Of a stretch of 64,000 nt of DNA, positions 34,454 through 42,913 are shown piece after piece (within the stretch, counting starts at the first letter, position 1; every line of letters starts with the position of its first letter). The position numbers and the translations under genes are program-made. The stretch is from Variovorax sp. CF079 (lineage in GTDB: Bacteria > Pseudomonadota > Gammaproteobacteria > Burkholderiales > Burkholderiaceae_C), in the NCBI RefSeq assembly GCF_900101545.1, contig NZ_FMZU01000004.1, positions 62,001-126,000 on the forward strand, read 5' to 3'. Under the pieces are notes generated by a model. That model did not search any database. It saw only the letters and a list, made by a program, of their open reading frames with translations, and was not told where the DNA came from.

Positions 34454-35727
34454 GCGCCGCTGCACGCGCGCCGCAGACGCTGGCGCAGAAGCTCATTGCC
34501 CGCGCCTGCGGGCGCGCGCAGGTGGCGGTGGGCGAGGTCGTGACCTGCGCGGTCGATCTCGCGATGTTCCACGACTCATCGGGCCCGCGCCGGCTGCAGC
34601 CGATGCTCGAGGAACTGGGCGCACAGGTCTGGGACAAGTCGCGCATCGTGCTGGTGATGGACCATTACGTGCCCGAGCGCGACGAGGACTCGCGCCGCAT
34701 CGTGCGCATCGCGCGCGACTGGGCGCGCGACCAGAAGCTGCCGCATGTCTACGACAGCCAGGGCATCTGCCACGTGGTGGTGCCGCAGCACGGGCACATC
34801 CGCCCCGGCATGCTGTGCGTGGGCGGCGATTCGCATTCGCCCACCGGCGGCGCGTTCGGTGCCTACATGTTCGGCGTCGGCAGCACCGAGATGCTCGGCG
34901 TGGTGGTCACCGGTGAGATCTGGCTGCGCGTGCCCGAGACCATCCGCATGTGGTGGGATGGCGCGCTGCCTGCCGGCGTGACGGCCAAGGACATGATGCT
35001 CTCCATGATCGGCCGCTTCGGCATGAACGGCGGGCGCTACCAGGCGGTCGAGTTCTGCGGTCCGGCCGTGACCGCGCTGTCGATGCAGGAACGCATGACG
35101 CTGTCGAACATGAGCGCCGAGCTCGGCGCGCAGGCCGGGCTGATCGCGCCGGACGCGACCACCGCCGCCTACCTCGCCGAGGCCGGCGCGCCGCCGGTGG
35201 ACATCGCGCCGTGGTTCACTGATGAAGGTGCCACGTTCGAGCAGCACCGCTTCGACGCCGCCGCGCTGGAGCCGCAGGTCGCGGCGCCGCACAGCCCGGC
35301 CAATGCCCACGGCGTGAGCCGCGATGCCGGCATGCCGGTCGACGTGGCCTACATCGGCGCCTGCACCGGCGCCAAGCTCGACGACCTGCGCGCCGCCGCG
35401 CAGGTGCTGCGCGGTCACAAGGTGGCGGCCGGGGTGCGCCTGATCGTCGCGCCGGCCAGCCTGCAGGACCAGGAGCAGGCGCGCGAAGAGGGCGTGCTGC
35501 AGGTGCTGATGGACGCCGGCGCCGAACTCTTCCCGACCGCCTGCGGCGCGTGCTCCGGCTATGGCGATCCGATGGGCGACGACATCACCGTGATCTCGAC
35601 CACCGCGCGCAACTTCAAGGGGCGCATGGGTTCGGCGACGGCGCAGGTGTACCTCGGTTCGCCCTATACCGTGGCCGCTTCGGCGCTGCGCGGGTGCGTC
35701 ACGGACCCGCGGGAGATCCTGCAATGA
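34450..35727 (+). CDS. Aconitase/isopropylmalate-isomerase family hydratase, large subunit
   Basis: A 425-residue protein of the LeuC/aconitase family. The iron-sulphur ligands are Cys305 (IGACTGAK), Cys365 and Cys368 (ACGACSGYG); HDSSGPRR and GGDSHSPTGGAFGAYMFGVGSTE mark the substrate region. The small-subunit gene follows immediately. Such two-subunit enzymes hydrate or isomerise unsaturated di- and tricarboxylates: isopropylmalate, citraconate/maleate, homoaconitate, or 2,3-dimethylmaleate. True LeuC would be encoded with LeuB, which is not here. A catabolic role with the downstream lyase is more likely. Confidence 0.89.
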   Translation: MSAAARAPQTLAQKLIARACGRAQVAVGEVVTCAVDLAMFHDSSGPRRLQPMLEELGAQVWDKSRIVLVMDHYVPERDEDSRRIVRIARDWARDQKLPHVYDSQGICHVVVPQHGHIRPGMLCVGGDSHSPTGGAFGAYMFGVGSTEMLGVVVTGEIWLRVPETIRMWWDGALPAGVTAKDMMLSMIGRFGMNGGRYQAVEFCGPAVTALSMQERMTLSNMSAELGAQAGLIAPDATTAAYLAEAGAPPVDIAPWFTDEGATFEQHRFDAAALEPQVAAPHSPANAHGVSRDAGMPVDVAYIGACTGAKLDDLRAAAQVLRGHKVAAGVRLIVAPASLQDQEQAREEGVLQVLMDAGAELFPTACGACSGYGDPMGDDITVISTTARNFKGRMGSATAQVYLGSPYTVAASALRGCVTDPREILQ

Positions 35728-36221
35728 CTCACCGCGTGTGGCGCCTGGGCGCTGATATCGACACCGACGCGCTGGCCCCCGGCCATGCGATGAAGCACGG
35801 CATTGAGACCATCGCGCAGCATTGCCTCGAAGCCGTGCGCCCCGAGTTCGCGCGTGAGGTGCGGCGCGGCGACGTGATCGTGGCCGGCCCGAACTTCGGC
35901 ATCGGCTCTTCGCGCGAGCAGGCCGCGGCGGTGCTGGTGCAGCTGGGCGTGGCGGCGGTGATCGCACCCTCGTACAGCGGGCTTTACTTCCGCAACGCCT
36001 TCAACGTGGGGCTGCTGCTGCTCACTTGCGCGGAAGCCGAATCGCTGCAGGAAGGCGAGAGGGTAGAGCTCGATGTAGAGACGCCGGCTGTGCGCACCGC
36101 CGAGGGCCGCACGCTGGCCTGCGAGCCGGTGCCGGCTTTCCTCATGGACATGGCGCGCGCGGGCGGCTTGTTGAAGCAGCTGCGCCTGCGTCTCGCCACC
36201 GGGGACGCGCATGCGCGCTGA
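35724..36221 (+). CDS. Aconitase/isopropylmalate-isomerase family hydratase, small subunit
   Basis: A 165-residue swivelling subunit of the LeuD type. It opens with RLGADIDTDALAPGHAM and has the phosphate/carboxylate loop NFGIGSSREQAAAVLVQLG and SYSGLYFRNAFNVGLLLL. It is coupled through ATGA to the large subunit gene and overlaps the next gene by eleven bases. Together with the large subunit it forms the hydratase; substrate specificity cannot be read off, but residues after IGSSREQ differ from housekeeping LeuD and would be the place to look. Confidence 0.89.
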   Translation: MTHRVWRLGADIDTDALAPGHAMKHGIETIAQHCLEAVRPEFAREVRRGDVIVAGPNFGIGSSREQAAAVLVQLGVAAVIAPSYSGLYFRNAFNVGLLLLTCAEAESLQEGERVELDVETPAVRTAEGRTLACEPVPAFLMDMARAGGLLKQLRLRLATGDAHAR

Positions 36222-37584
36222 AGAAGGCGACCTGCGCCGCTGGGACGCGCATCTCGCGGTGCTGCATGCCACCGTGGCGCGACACGCGGCGCGCTCGGCA
36301 GACCCCGAAGCCGCGCAGCAGGCGCGGCGCCTGCTCGTCGACACCGTCGGCTGCGCGATCGCAGGCCGCCATGCAAGAGAGGTGCGGCAGCTCGAAGCGG
36401 CGGTGGCCGATTGCGAACCCGGCGGCTTCGCGCTGCCCGACGGTCCCTCGATGAGCGTGCACGCCGCGGCCCAGGTGCTGGCCATGGCCGCCACCTGGGA
36501 CGAAGCCTGCGAAGGCCACGCGCTCGCGCACGGCCGGCCCGGCGTGCCGCTGGTGGCGGCGCTGCTGCCACTGGCGCTGCAGCGAGATACGACGCTCGAC
36601 GCCTTTGTCGATGCCTTCGTGCTCGGCTACGAGGTCGGCGCGCGCTGCGGCGCCTGGCTGCGCATTCGCCCGGGCATGCATGTCGATGCCAACTGGCCGG
36701 CGCTCGGCGTCGCCGCCGGCGTGGCGCGGCTCATCGGATTGCCCGCGGCGGGCATCGTGCAGGCGATCGACATCGCCGCCTGCCAGCTCGCGACCAGCCT
36801 CTACCTGCCCGTGACCCAGGGCCGCACGGCGCGCAACACCTACCTCGGGCACAGCGCCTCGCTCGGCCTGCAAGCGGCCTTCGCGAGCGCGGCGGGCATC
36901 GACGCGCCGGCCGATGCGCTGGCCCACTATGCCAACGCGCATGCGGCCGCCGCGCAGCAGGCGCTGCCCGATGCGGAGATCACGCTGTTGCTGGATGCGT
37001 ATCTCAAGCCCTTCGCGGCGGTGCGCCACGTTCACTACGGCGCGGTTGCTGCGCGGCAGCTTCGCGAACGACTGGCCGGCGATACCCGGGGCATTCAGGG
37101 CATCGCGCTCAAGGTCTACGAAGAAGCCATCGTCTACTGCGGCAACCGCGCGCCGCGCACGCCGATCCAGGCGCAGTTCAGCCTCAGCTTCGGCATCGCG
37201 GCGATGCTGTGCTTCGGCGACATCGACCCCTCGGTCTACGCTGAAGCGCGCTTCGACGACGCCGAGCTGCAGCGGCTCGAAGCGCTGGTGGTGCTCAAGC
37301 CCGATGCGGAGCTGACGGCGCGCAAGCAGCGCGGCGCCACGCTGGTGGTGGAGCATTCCTCCGGCCGCTTGCAGGAAGCCGTGCACACCATTGCGGGCGA
37401 TGCCGCCCATCCGCTCGACTGCGCGGCGCTCGTCTCCAAGTTCAGGCGCTACGCCGCGCGCAGCCTCGCCGGCGAGCGGGCCGCGCTCTTCTGCAACACC
37501 GCGCTCGACGCGCAGCAGGACATCGACCTGCGCCTGCTCTGGCAGCAACTCGTTCCTCTTCACACCACGTCCACACGACCATGA
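36211..37584 (+). CDS. MmgE/PrpD family protein
   Basis: A 457-residue protein of the 2-methylcitrate dehydratase superfamily: an N-terminal all-helical domain with LLVDTVGCAIAGRHAREV, TWDEACEGHALAHGRPGVPLVAALL, and a C-terminal domain with LKPFAAVRHVHYGAVAA and VYEEAIVYCGNRAPRTPIQAQFSLSFGIA, the latter a family hallmark. Known members dehydrate 2-methylcitrate, decarboxylate cis-aconitate or isomerise iminodisuccinate. A role in interconverting a branched carboxylate between the FAD-dependent step and the lyase is plausible. The start overlaps the small-subunit gene. Confidence 0.86.
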   Translation: MRAEEGDLRRWDAHLAVLHATVARHAARSADPEAAQQARRLLVDTVGCAIAGRHAREVRQLEAAVADCEPGGFALPDGPSMSVHAAAQVLAMAATWDEACEGHALAHGRPGVPLVAALLPLALQRDTTLDAFVDAFVLGYEVGARCGAWLRIRPGMHVDANWPALGVAAGVARLIGLPAAGIVQAIDIAACQLATSLYLPVTQGRTARNTYLGHSASLGLQAAFASAAGIDAPADALAHYANAHAAAAQQALPDAEITLLLDAYLKPFAAVRHVHYGAVAARQLRERLAGDTRGIQGIALKVYEEAIVYCGNRAPRTPIQAQFSLSFGIAAMLCFGDIDPSVYAEARFDDAELQRLEALVVLKPDAELTARKQRGATLVVEHSSGRLQEAVHTIAGDAAHPLDCAALVSKFRRYAARSLAGERAALFCNTALDAQQDIDLRLLWQQLVPLHTTSTRP

Positions 37585-38549
37585 AACGCCTGCGCCATCT
37601 CGCGACCACGCTCCTCCTTAGCCTGCCGCTTCTCGCCGCGGCCCAGGCCGACGACTTCCCGAACAAGTCGATCCGCATCGTCGTGCCCTTCCCGGCTGGC
37701 GGCGCCACCGACGCCGCGGCGCGCCTGGTCGCCACCAAGATGAGCGAGAAGTGGAACCAGCCGGTGGTGGTGGACAACCGCGCGGGCGCCGGCGGCAATG
37801 TCGGCTCCGACTTCGTCGCCAAGTCCGCGCCCGACGGCTACACGCTGGTGATGGGCGTGACCGGATCGCACGCGATCAACACCTCGCTCTACAGCAAGAT
37901 GCCCTACGACCCGGTGGCCGACTTCGTCGCCATCAGCCAGGTCGCGGTGGTGCCCAACGTGCTGGTGGTGCACCCCTCGGTGCCGGTCAACAACCTGGCC
38001 GAGCTGGTGGCGCTCGCCAGGCGCGAGCCCGGCAAGCTCAACTACGCATCGCTCGGCAACGGCACGGCCGCGCACCTGGGCATGGAGATGCTCAAGTCCG
38101 CCGCCGGCATCGAGATCACGCATGTGCCCTACAAGGGCAGTGCGCCCGCGGTCTCCGACCTGCTGGCCGGTCAGGTGCAGATGATGGTCGATGGCCTGCC
38201 TTCGGCGCTGCCGCACGTGAAGGCCGGCAAGCTGCGCGCCATTGCGCTGACCAGCCTGCACCGCGCGCCGGCACTGCCCGAGCTGCCGACCATCGCCGAG
38301 AGCTACCCGGGCTTCTACGCTGACGCGTGGTCGGGCCTGTTCGCACCCAAGGGCACGCCGAAGCCGGTGGTGGACAAGCTCTCGGCCGAGGTGCAGCGCA
38401 TCCTGAAGCTGCCCGAGGTGCGCGAGAAGCTGGCCGCGCTGGGCGCCGAGCCGGTGGGCTCCACGCAGGTCCAGTTTGCGGCGCATGTGAAGCGCGAAAT
38501 CGATAAGTGGGGCAAGGTCGTGAAGACCAGCGGAGCGAAAGTGGATTGA
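37581..38549 (+). CDS. Bug/TctC-family tripartite tricarboxylate transporter receptor, second copy
   Basis: A 322-residue periplasmic receptor with signal peptide ending in AAAQA. SIRIVVPFPAGGATDAAARLVA and DNRAGAGGNVGSDFVAKSAPDGYTLVM are the Bug motifs. It is only distantly similar to the first copy four kilobases upstream, so the two probably bind different ligands or arose by separate acquisition. Its ATG overlaps the MmgE/PrpD stop and the hydantoinase B gene starts two bases after it ends, so it belongs to the operon. Confidence 0.91.
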   Translation: MKRLRHLATTLLLSLPLLAAAQADDFPNKSIRIVVPFPAGGATDAAARLVATKMSEKWNQPVVVDNRAGAGGNVGSDFVAKSAPDGYTLVMGVTGSHAINTSLYSKMPYDPVADFVAISQVAVVPNVLVVHPSVPVNNLAELVALARREPGKLNYASLGNGTAAHLGMEMLKSAAGIEITHVPYKGSAPAVSDLLAGQVQMMVDGLPSALPHVKAGKLRAIALTSLHRAPALPELPTIAESYPGFYADAWSGLFAPKGTPKPVVDKLSAEVQRILKLPEVREKLAALGAEPVGSTQVQFAAHVKREIDKWGKVVKTSGAKVD

Positions 38550-38551
38550 CC

Positions 38552-40237
38552 ATGAACGACGCACTCGACCCCGTTACCCTCGCCGTGCTGCGCGGCCGCC
38601 TCGAACAGGTGGCCGACGAGATGGACGCGACGCTCTACCGCAGCGCCTTCAACCCGATCATCGCGGAGGCCCACGACGCCTGCCACGGCCTCTACGACGC
38701 GGTGAGCGGCGACACGCTGGTGCAGGGCAAGTCGGGGCTGCCGGTGTTCGTCGGCGCCATGGCCTTCGCGGTGCGCATGACCGCGGCCGCGGCGGCGCCG
38801 CGCGGCGGTATGGTCGACGGCGACATCTGGATCAGCAATGACGCCTACGACGGCGGCACGCACGCCAACGACTTCAAGCTGGTGCGGCCCTTCTTCCGCA
38901 GCGGCAAGCTCTATTGCTACATGGCCTCGGCCGCGCACTGGCACGACGTCGGCGGCGCGGTGCCCGGCAACTACAACCCGGCGGCCACCGAGTGCTGGCA
39001 GGAGGCGGTGCAGATCCCACCGGTGCGCATCGTGCGCGGCGGCGAGCTCGACGCCGACGTGCTGGCGATCCTGCGCGCCAACACGCGCCTGCCCGAAAGC
39101 CTGTGGGGCGACTTGAACGGCCAGCTGGCCGCGCTGGAGCTCGGTACGAAGCGGCTGCACGGACTGCTCGACGAGTACGGCGATGCGCTGGTGCTGCAGG
39201 CCATGGGCGAGCTGCGCAGCCGCGCGCTCAAGCTGATGCGCGCGCACATCGCCTCGCTGCCCGACGGCCGCTACAGCTTCGAGGACCTGCTCGACAACGA
39301 CGGCATCACCAGCGAGCCGCTCACCATCGCGCTCGACATGACGGTGGCCGGCGAGCGGCTCCTGCTCGACTTCTCGCGCAGCTCGCCACAGTGCGCGGGG
39401 CCGGTCAACATCTCGCGCGCCACGGCGGTCGCGGCCTGCTACGTCGCGCTCAAGCACCTGTTCCCCGATGTGCCGGCCAATGCCGGTGTGCTCGACGCGG
39501 TGGACTTCGAGATCCCCGACCGGCTGGTGATCAGCGCCGAGCGGCCACGTCCGATGGGCGGCTACACCGAGACCATCCTGCGCATGATCGACGTGATCTT
39601 CAGCGCCGCGGCGCAGGCCGATCCGGCGCGCGCCGTCGCGCAGGCCTACGGCACCATCAATGCGCTGTCGATCGCGGGCCACCGCAGCGACGCGGGGCGC
39701 GAGGGGCAGCGCTGGGTGATGTTCAGCTTCTTCGGCGGCGGGCATGGCGGGCACTCGGGCGGCGACGGCCTCTCGCACGGCAACGCGCCGATCTCCACCG
39801 CCACCATCCCGCCGCTGGAGATCCTCGAGGCCGCCTACCCGGTGCGCTTCACCGAATGGTCGCTGCGCGCCGACTCGGGCGGCGACGGGCAGTTCCGCGG
39901 CGGCCTCGGCGCGGTCTACGAGATCGAGCTGCTCGAGAAGGATGCCGAGGTCTTCGTCTTCGGCGAGCGCGGCAGCTCGCCGCCCAAGGGCATCGCGGGC
40001 GGCGGCGCGGGTGCGCTCAATGTCTTTCGCTACGAGAACGAAGGCGCCTGGCACGTGCCGCCGATGGTGTCGAAGATGCGCGGCATCCGGCTCGCGCGCG
40101 GCGAACGCGTGCGGCTCGAAACGCCCGGCGGCGGCGGCTGGGGCGATGCGGCGGAACGCCGGCCAGATCAGCGCGCGCAGGACAGGGCGATGGGCTACGT
40201 GAGCGTCGAGCCCGCGAAGAAGAAGGATCAGCAATGA
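38552..40237 (+). CDS. Hydantoinase B / oxoprolinase subunit B family protein
   Basis: A 561-residue HyuB-type subunit. DPVTLAVLRGRLEQVADEMDATLYRSAFNPII is the standard opening; SNDAYDGGTHANDFKLVRPFF, HWHDVGG and GGGHGGHSGGDGLSHGN supply the metal and substrate region; the C-terminus carries ETPGGGGWGD. With subunit A it uses ATP to open a cyclic amide such as a hydantoin, 5-oxoproline or caprolactam, or to carboxylate a ketone in related families. The absence of a carboxylase gamma subunit favours cyclic-amide opening. The A subunit is encoded next (ATGA). Confidence 0.88.
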   Translation: MNDALDPVTLAVLRGRLEQVADEMDATLYRSAFNPIIAEAHDACHGLYDAVSGDTLVQGKSGLPVFVGAMAFAVRMTAAAAAPRGGMVDGDIWISNDAYDGGTHANDFKLVRPFFRSGKLYCYMASAAHWHDVGGAVPGNYNPAATECWQEAVQIPPVRIVRGGELDADVLAILRANTRLPESLWGDLNGQLAALELGTKRLHGLLDEYGDALVLQAMGELRSRALKLMRAHIASLPDGRYSFEDLLDNDGITSEPLTIALDMTVAGERLLLDFSRSSPQCAGPVNISRATAVAACYVALKHLFPDVPANAGVLDAVDFEIPDRLVISAERPRPMGGYTETILRMIDVIFSAAAQADPARAVAQAYGTINALSIAGHRSDAGREGQRWVMFSFFGGGHGGHSGGDGLSHGNAPISTATIPPLEILEAAYPVRFTEWSLRADSGGDGQFRGGLGAVYEIELLEKDAEVFVFGERGSSPPKGIAGGGAGALNVFRYENEGAWHVPPMVSKMRGIRLARGERVRLETPGGGGWGDAAERRPDQRAQDRAMGYVSVEPAKKKDQQ

Positions 40238-42309
40238 CAGCAGCAATCAAATCCGCTGAAGGCGGCTCGCTGGTCGTCGGCGTCGACGTCGGCGGCACCT
40301 TCACCGACCTCTTCGTGCTCGACGAGTCGGCCGGCACGGCGCGCATCGTCAAGGTGCCTTCCACCCGCGGCGAGGAAGCGCGCGGCTTCATGAACGGCGT
40401 GGCGCGCGTGACCGATTCGGCCGCGGCCATCGCCACCATCGTGCACGGCACCACGGTCGGCACCAACGCGCTGCTCGAACGCAAGGTGGCGAAAACCGGC
40501 ATCCTCACCACGCGCGGCTTCCGCGACGTGCTGGAAATGCGCCGCCGCGACCGGCCGCAGACCTGGGGCCTGCGCGGCAGCTTCACGCCGGTGGTGCCGC
40601 GCAACCTGCGACGCGAGGTCGACGAGCGCGTGCTGGCCGACGGCACGCTGCACACGCCGGTCGACCTCGACCAAGTGCGCGTTGAAGCGCGCGCGCTGTT
40701 GGCCGAGGGCTGCGAGGCCGTGTGCGTGTTCTTCATCAACACCTATGCGAACCCGGAGAACGAGCGTCTCGCCGTCGCCGCGGTGCGCGAGATCTGGCCC
40801 AACGCGCACGTGACCTCGGCCAGCGAGGTGCTGCCCGAGATCCGCGAGTTCGAGCGCTGCTCCACCGCCACGCTCAATGCCGCGCTGCAGCCGGTGGTCG
40901 GCAGCTACCTCGAACGGCTCGAATCCGATCTGCGCGGCCAGGGCTTCGCCGGCGAGCTGCTGGTGGTGCAGAGCAACGGCGGCGTGATGTCGCGCGCCAC
41001 CGCGAGCGAGCTGCCGGTGCGCACTGCGCTCTCGGGCCCGGCGGCCGGCGTGATCGCCTGCGCCGAGATCGCGCGCGCGGCGGGCTTCCCCAACGCGATC
41101 ACCGGCGACATGGGCGGCACCTCCTTCGACGTCTCGCTGGTGGCGAACGGCGAGGCGGCGCTGGCGGCGCAGACCGCGATCGAGTTTGGCATGGTGATCC
41201 GCTCGCCGATGATCCAGATCGAGACCATCGGCGCCGGCGGCGGCTCGATCGCCTCGGTGGATGCGAGCGGCATGCTGCAGGTCGGGCCCGAGTCGGCCGG
41301 CAGCGTTCCCGGCCCGGCCTGCTACGGCCGCGGCAACATGCGCCCGACGGTGACCGATGCCAACGTGCTGCTGGGCCGCATTGCGGCCGACCGGCCGCTC
41401 GGCGGCGGCCTGCTGGCGGCGCTCGACGCGGAGAAGTCCTATCAGGCCATCGAGGCGCACGTGGCGAAGCCGCTGGGGCTCGACGTCCATGCGGCGGCCG
41501 AGGCCATCCTTACGGTCGCCAACGCGCGCATGGCCGGCGCGATCCGGCTGGTGTCGATCGAGCGCGGCCACGACCCGCGCCGCTTCGCCTACATGCCCTT
41601 CGGCGGCGGCGGCGCCCTGCACGTGTGCGCGATGATGCGCGAGGTCGGCGTGGCCACCGGCATCGTGCCGCGCTATCCCGGCGTCACTTCGGCGCTGGGC
41701 TGCGTGATCGCCGACATGCGGCACGACGCGGTGCAGACGCTCAATCGGCCGCTGGCCGATCTCGACGTCGATGCCATGCGGCAGCGCATCGCGCAGCTGG
41801 CCGAGACCTGCCAGCGGCGCCTCGATTCCGCTGGCGTGCGCTTCGACGAGGTGCGCGAGATCGTCGCGCTCGACATGCTCTATGCGGGCCAGACCCATAC
41901 GCTGCCGGTGCCGTTGCCGCCGGGCAGCGGCGCGACGCTCACGCGAGAGACGATCCGCGCCGCTTTCGAAGCGAGCTACGAGGCCACCTTCGGCCGCGTG
42001 CTCGACGGCATCGGCATCCGCGTGATGAACCTGCGCTACGCGCGCATCGGCGTGCGGCCCAAGTTCGACCTGGCCGTGCTGGCGCCGGAAGGCGAGGGCA
42101 GCATCGCCCCGCTGGGCACGCAGCTCGTGTTCCACCAAGGGCGCTGGCACGAGGCGCAGCGCTTCGCGCGCCTCGACCTGCCGGTGGGCGCGCGCGTCGA
42201 AGGGCCTGCGATCCTGGAGCAGGTCGACACCACCGTGTGGCTCGAGCCCGGCTTTCAGGCTGAGGTCGATGCCTTTGGCAACCTGCTGGTGAGTTCACAT
42301 GGACGCTGA
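40234..42309 (+). CDS. Hydantoinase A / oxoprolinase subunit A family protein
   Basis: A 691-residue HyuA-type subunit with the ASKHA ATP-binding fold: GVDVGGTFTDLFVLDE, HGTTVGTNALLERK, GDMGGTSFDVSLV and GAGGGSIASVD. It is expected to phosphorylate the carbonyl oxygen of the substrate, which subunit B then hydrolyses. The order B then A is reversed from 5-oxoprolinase operons. The next gene starts eleven bases before its stop, which shows tight coupling. Confidence 0.9.
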   Translation: MTAAIKSAEGGSLVVGVDVGGTFTDLFVLDESAGTARIVKVPSTRGEEARGFMNGVARVTDSAAAIATIVHGTTVGTNALLERKVAKTGILTTRGFRDVLEMRRRDRPQTWGLRGSFTPVVPRNLRREVDERVLADGTLHTPVDLDQVRVEARALLAEGCEAVCVFFINTYANPENERLAVAAVREIWPNAHVTSASEVLPEIREFERCSTATLNAALQPVVGSYLERLESDLRGQGFAGELLVVQSNGGVMSRATASELPVRTALSGPAAGVIACAEIARAAGFPNAITGDMGGTSFDVSLVANGEAALAAQTAIEFGMVIRSPMIQIETIGAGGGSIASVDASGMLQVGPESAGSVPGPACYGRGNMRPTVTDANVLLGRIAADRPLGGGLLAALDAEKSYQAIEAHVAKPLGLDVHAAAEAILTVANARMAGAIRLVSIERGHDPRRFAYMPFGGGGALHVCAMMREVGVATGIVPRYPGVTSALGCVIADMRHDAVQTLNRPLADLDVDAMRQRIAQLAETCQRRLDSAGVRFDEVREIVALDMLYAGQTHTLPVPLPPGSGATLTRETIRAAFEASYEATFGRVLDGIGIRVMNLRYARIGVRPKFDLAVLAPEGEGSIAPLGTQLVFHQGRWHEAQRFARLDLPVGARVEGPAILEQVDTTVWLEPGFQAEVDAFGNLLVSSHGR

Positions 42310-42913
42310 TACACGCATTGCGGCTGCGAAGACCGCGCTGGTCATCATCGACCTGCAGAACGACTTCCTCGACCCGAAGGGTGCCTATGCGCGCGGCGGC
42401 GACACCAACCCACCTGCCTTGCTGCTGCCGGCGCGTGTGGCCGGCGTGGCGCGTGCGCTCAAGAGCGCCGGCGGTATGGTGGTCGCGAGCCAGTTCACGC
42501 TGTGGCCCGATGCGGCCGGCGAGCCCATGGTGTCGCCGCACCTGAAGGCGCTGCGGCCCTACCTGACGAAGGGCGACTTCGCGCCGGGCAGCTGGGGGCA
42601 GGCGAACGTCGACGAACTGGCAGGACTCATCGACGTGACGGTCAGCAAGGTCGCCTACTCGGCCTTCTTCAACACCCAGCTCGACTGGGTGCTGCGCCGC
42701 GCCGGCATCGATACCGTGGCCGTCTGCGGCATCGTGACCAACGGCGGCGTCGCCAGCACGGTGCGCGACGCCCACATGCGCGACTACCGCACGCTGGTGC
42801 TGGCCGACGGCTGCGCGGCCTTCGGCGAGGAGCGGCACCAGACCTCGCTGGCCGACATGCGCAACGTGGCCGAAGTCACCGACTGCGCGGCCTTCATCCA
42901 GTCGCTGGCATGA
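42299..42913 (+). CDS. Isochorismatase-fold protein lacking the catalytic cysteine
   Basis: A 204-residue isochorismatase-like hydrolase. Two of the three usual catalytic residues are present: Asp22 in LQNDF and Lys117 in VSKVAYSAF. The nucleophile normally found in TNVCVxST is absent: the segment reads TNGGVAST, with Gly150 at the Cys position. True isochorismatases also lack the Cys and act on a vinyl ether through the Asp, whereas amidases of the fold need it. So it may not be an amidase, although the neighbouring hydantoinase would predict a carbamoylase. It lies between HyuA and an FAD enzyme, overlapping both. Confidence 0.84.
   Translation: MDADTRIAAAKTALVIIDLQNDFLDPKGAYARGGDTNPPALLLPARVAGVARALKSAGGMVVASQFTLWPDAAGEPMVSPHLKALRPYLTKGDFAPGSWGQANVDELAGLIDVTVSKVAYSAFFNTQLDWVLRRAGIDTVAVCGIVTNGGVASTVRDAHMRDYRTLVLADGCAAFGEERHQTSLADMRNVAEVTDCAAFIQSLA

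Noticed and set aside
34450..36221. Biosynthetic leuCD
   Set aside because: No leuB or other leucine genes are near, and the pair is embedded in a catabolic operon with transporters and a lyase.
38914..40233. N-terminal extension of hydantoinase A through the hydantoinase B gene
   Set aside because: The extension is low-complexity Arg/Ala sequence in the wrong frame of a real gene; the true start overlaps the HyuB stop.
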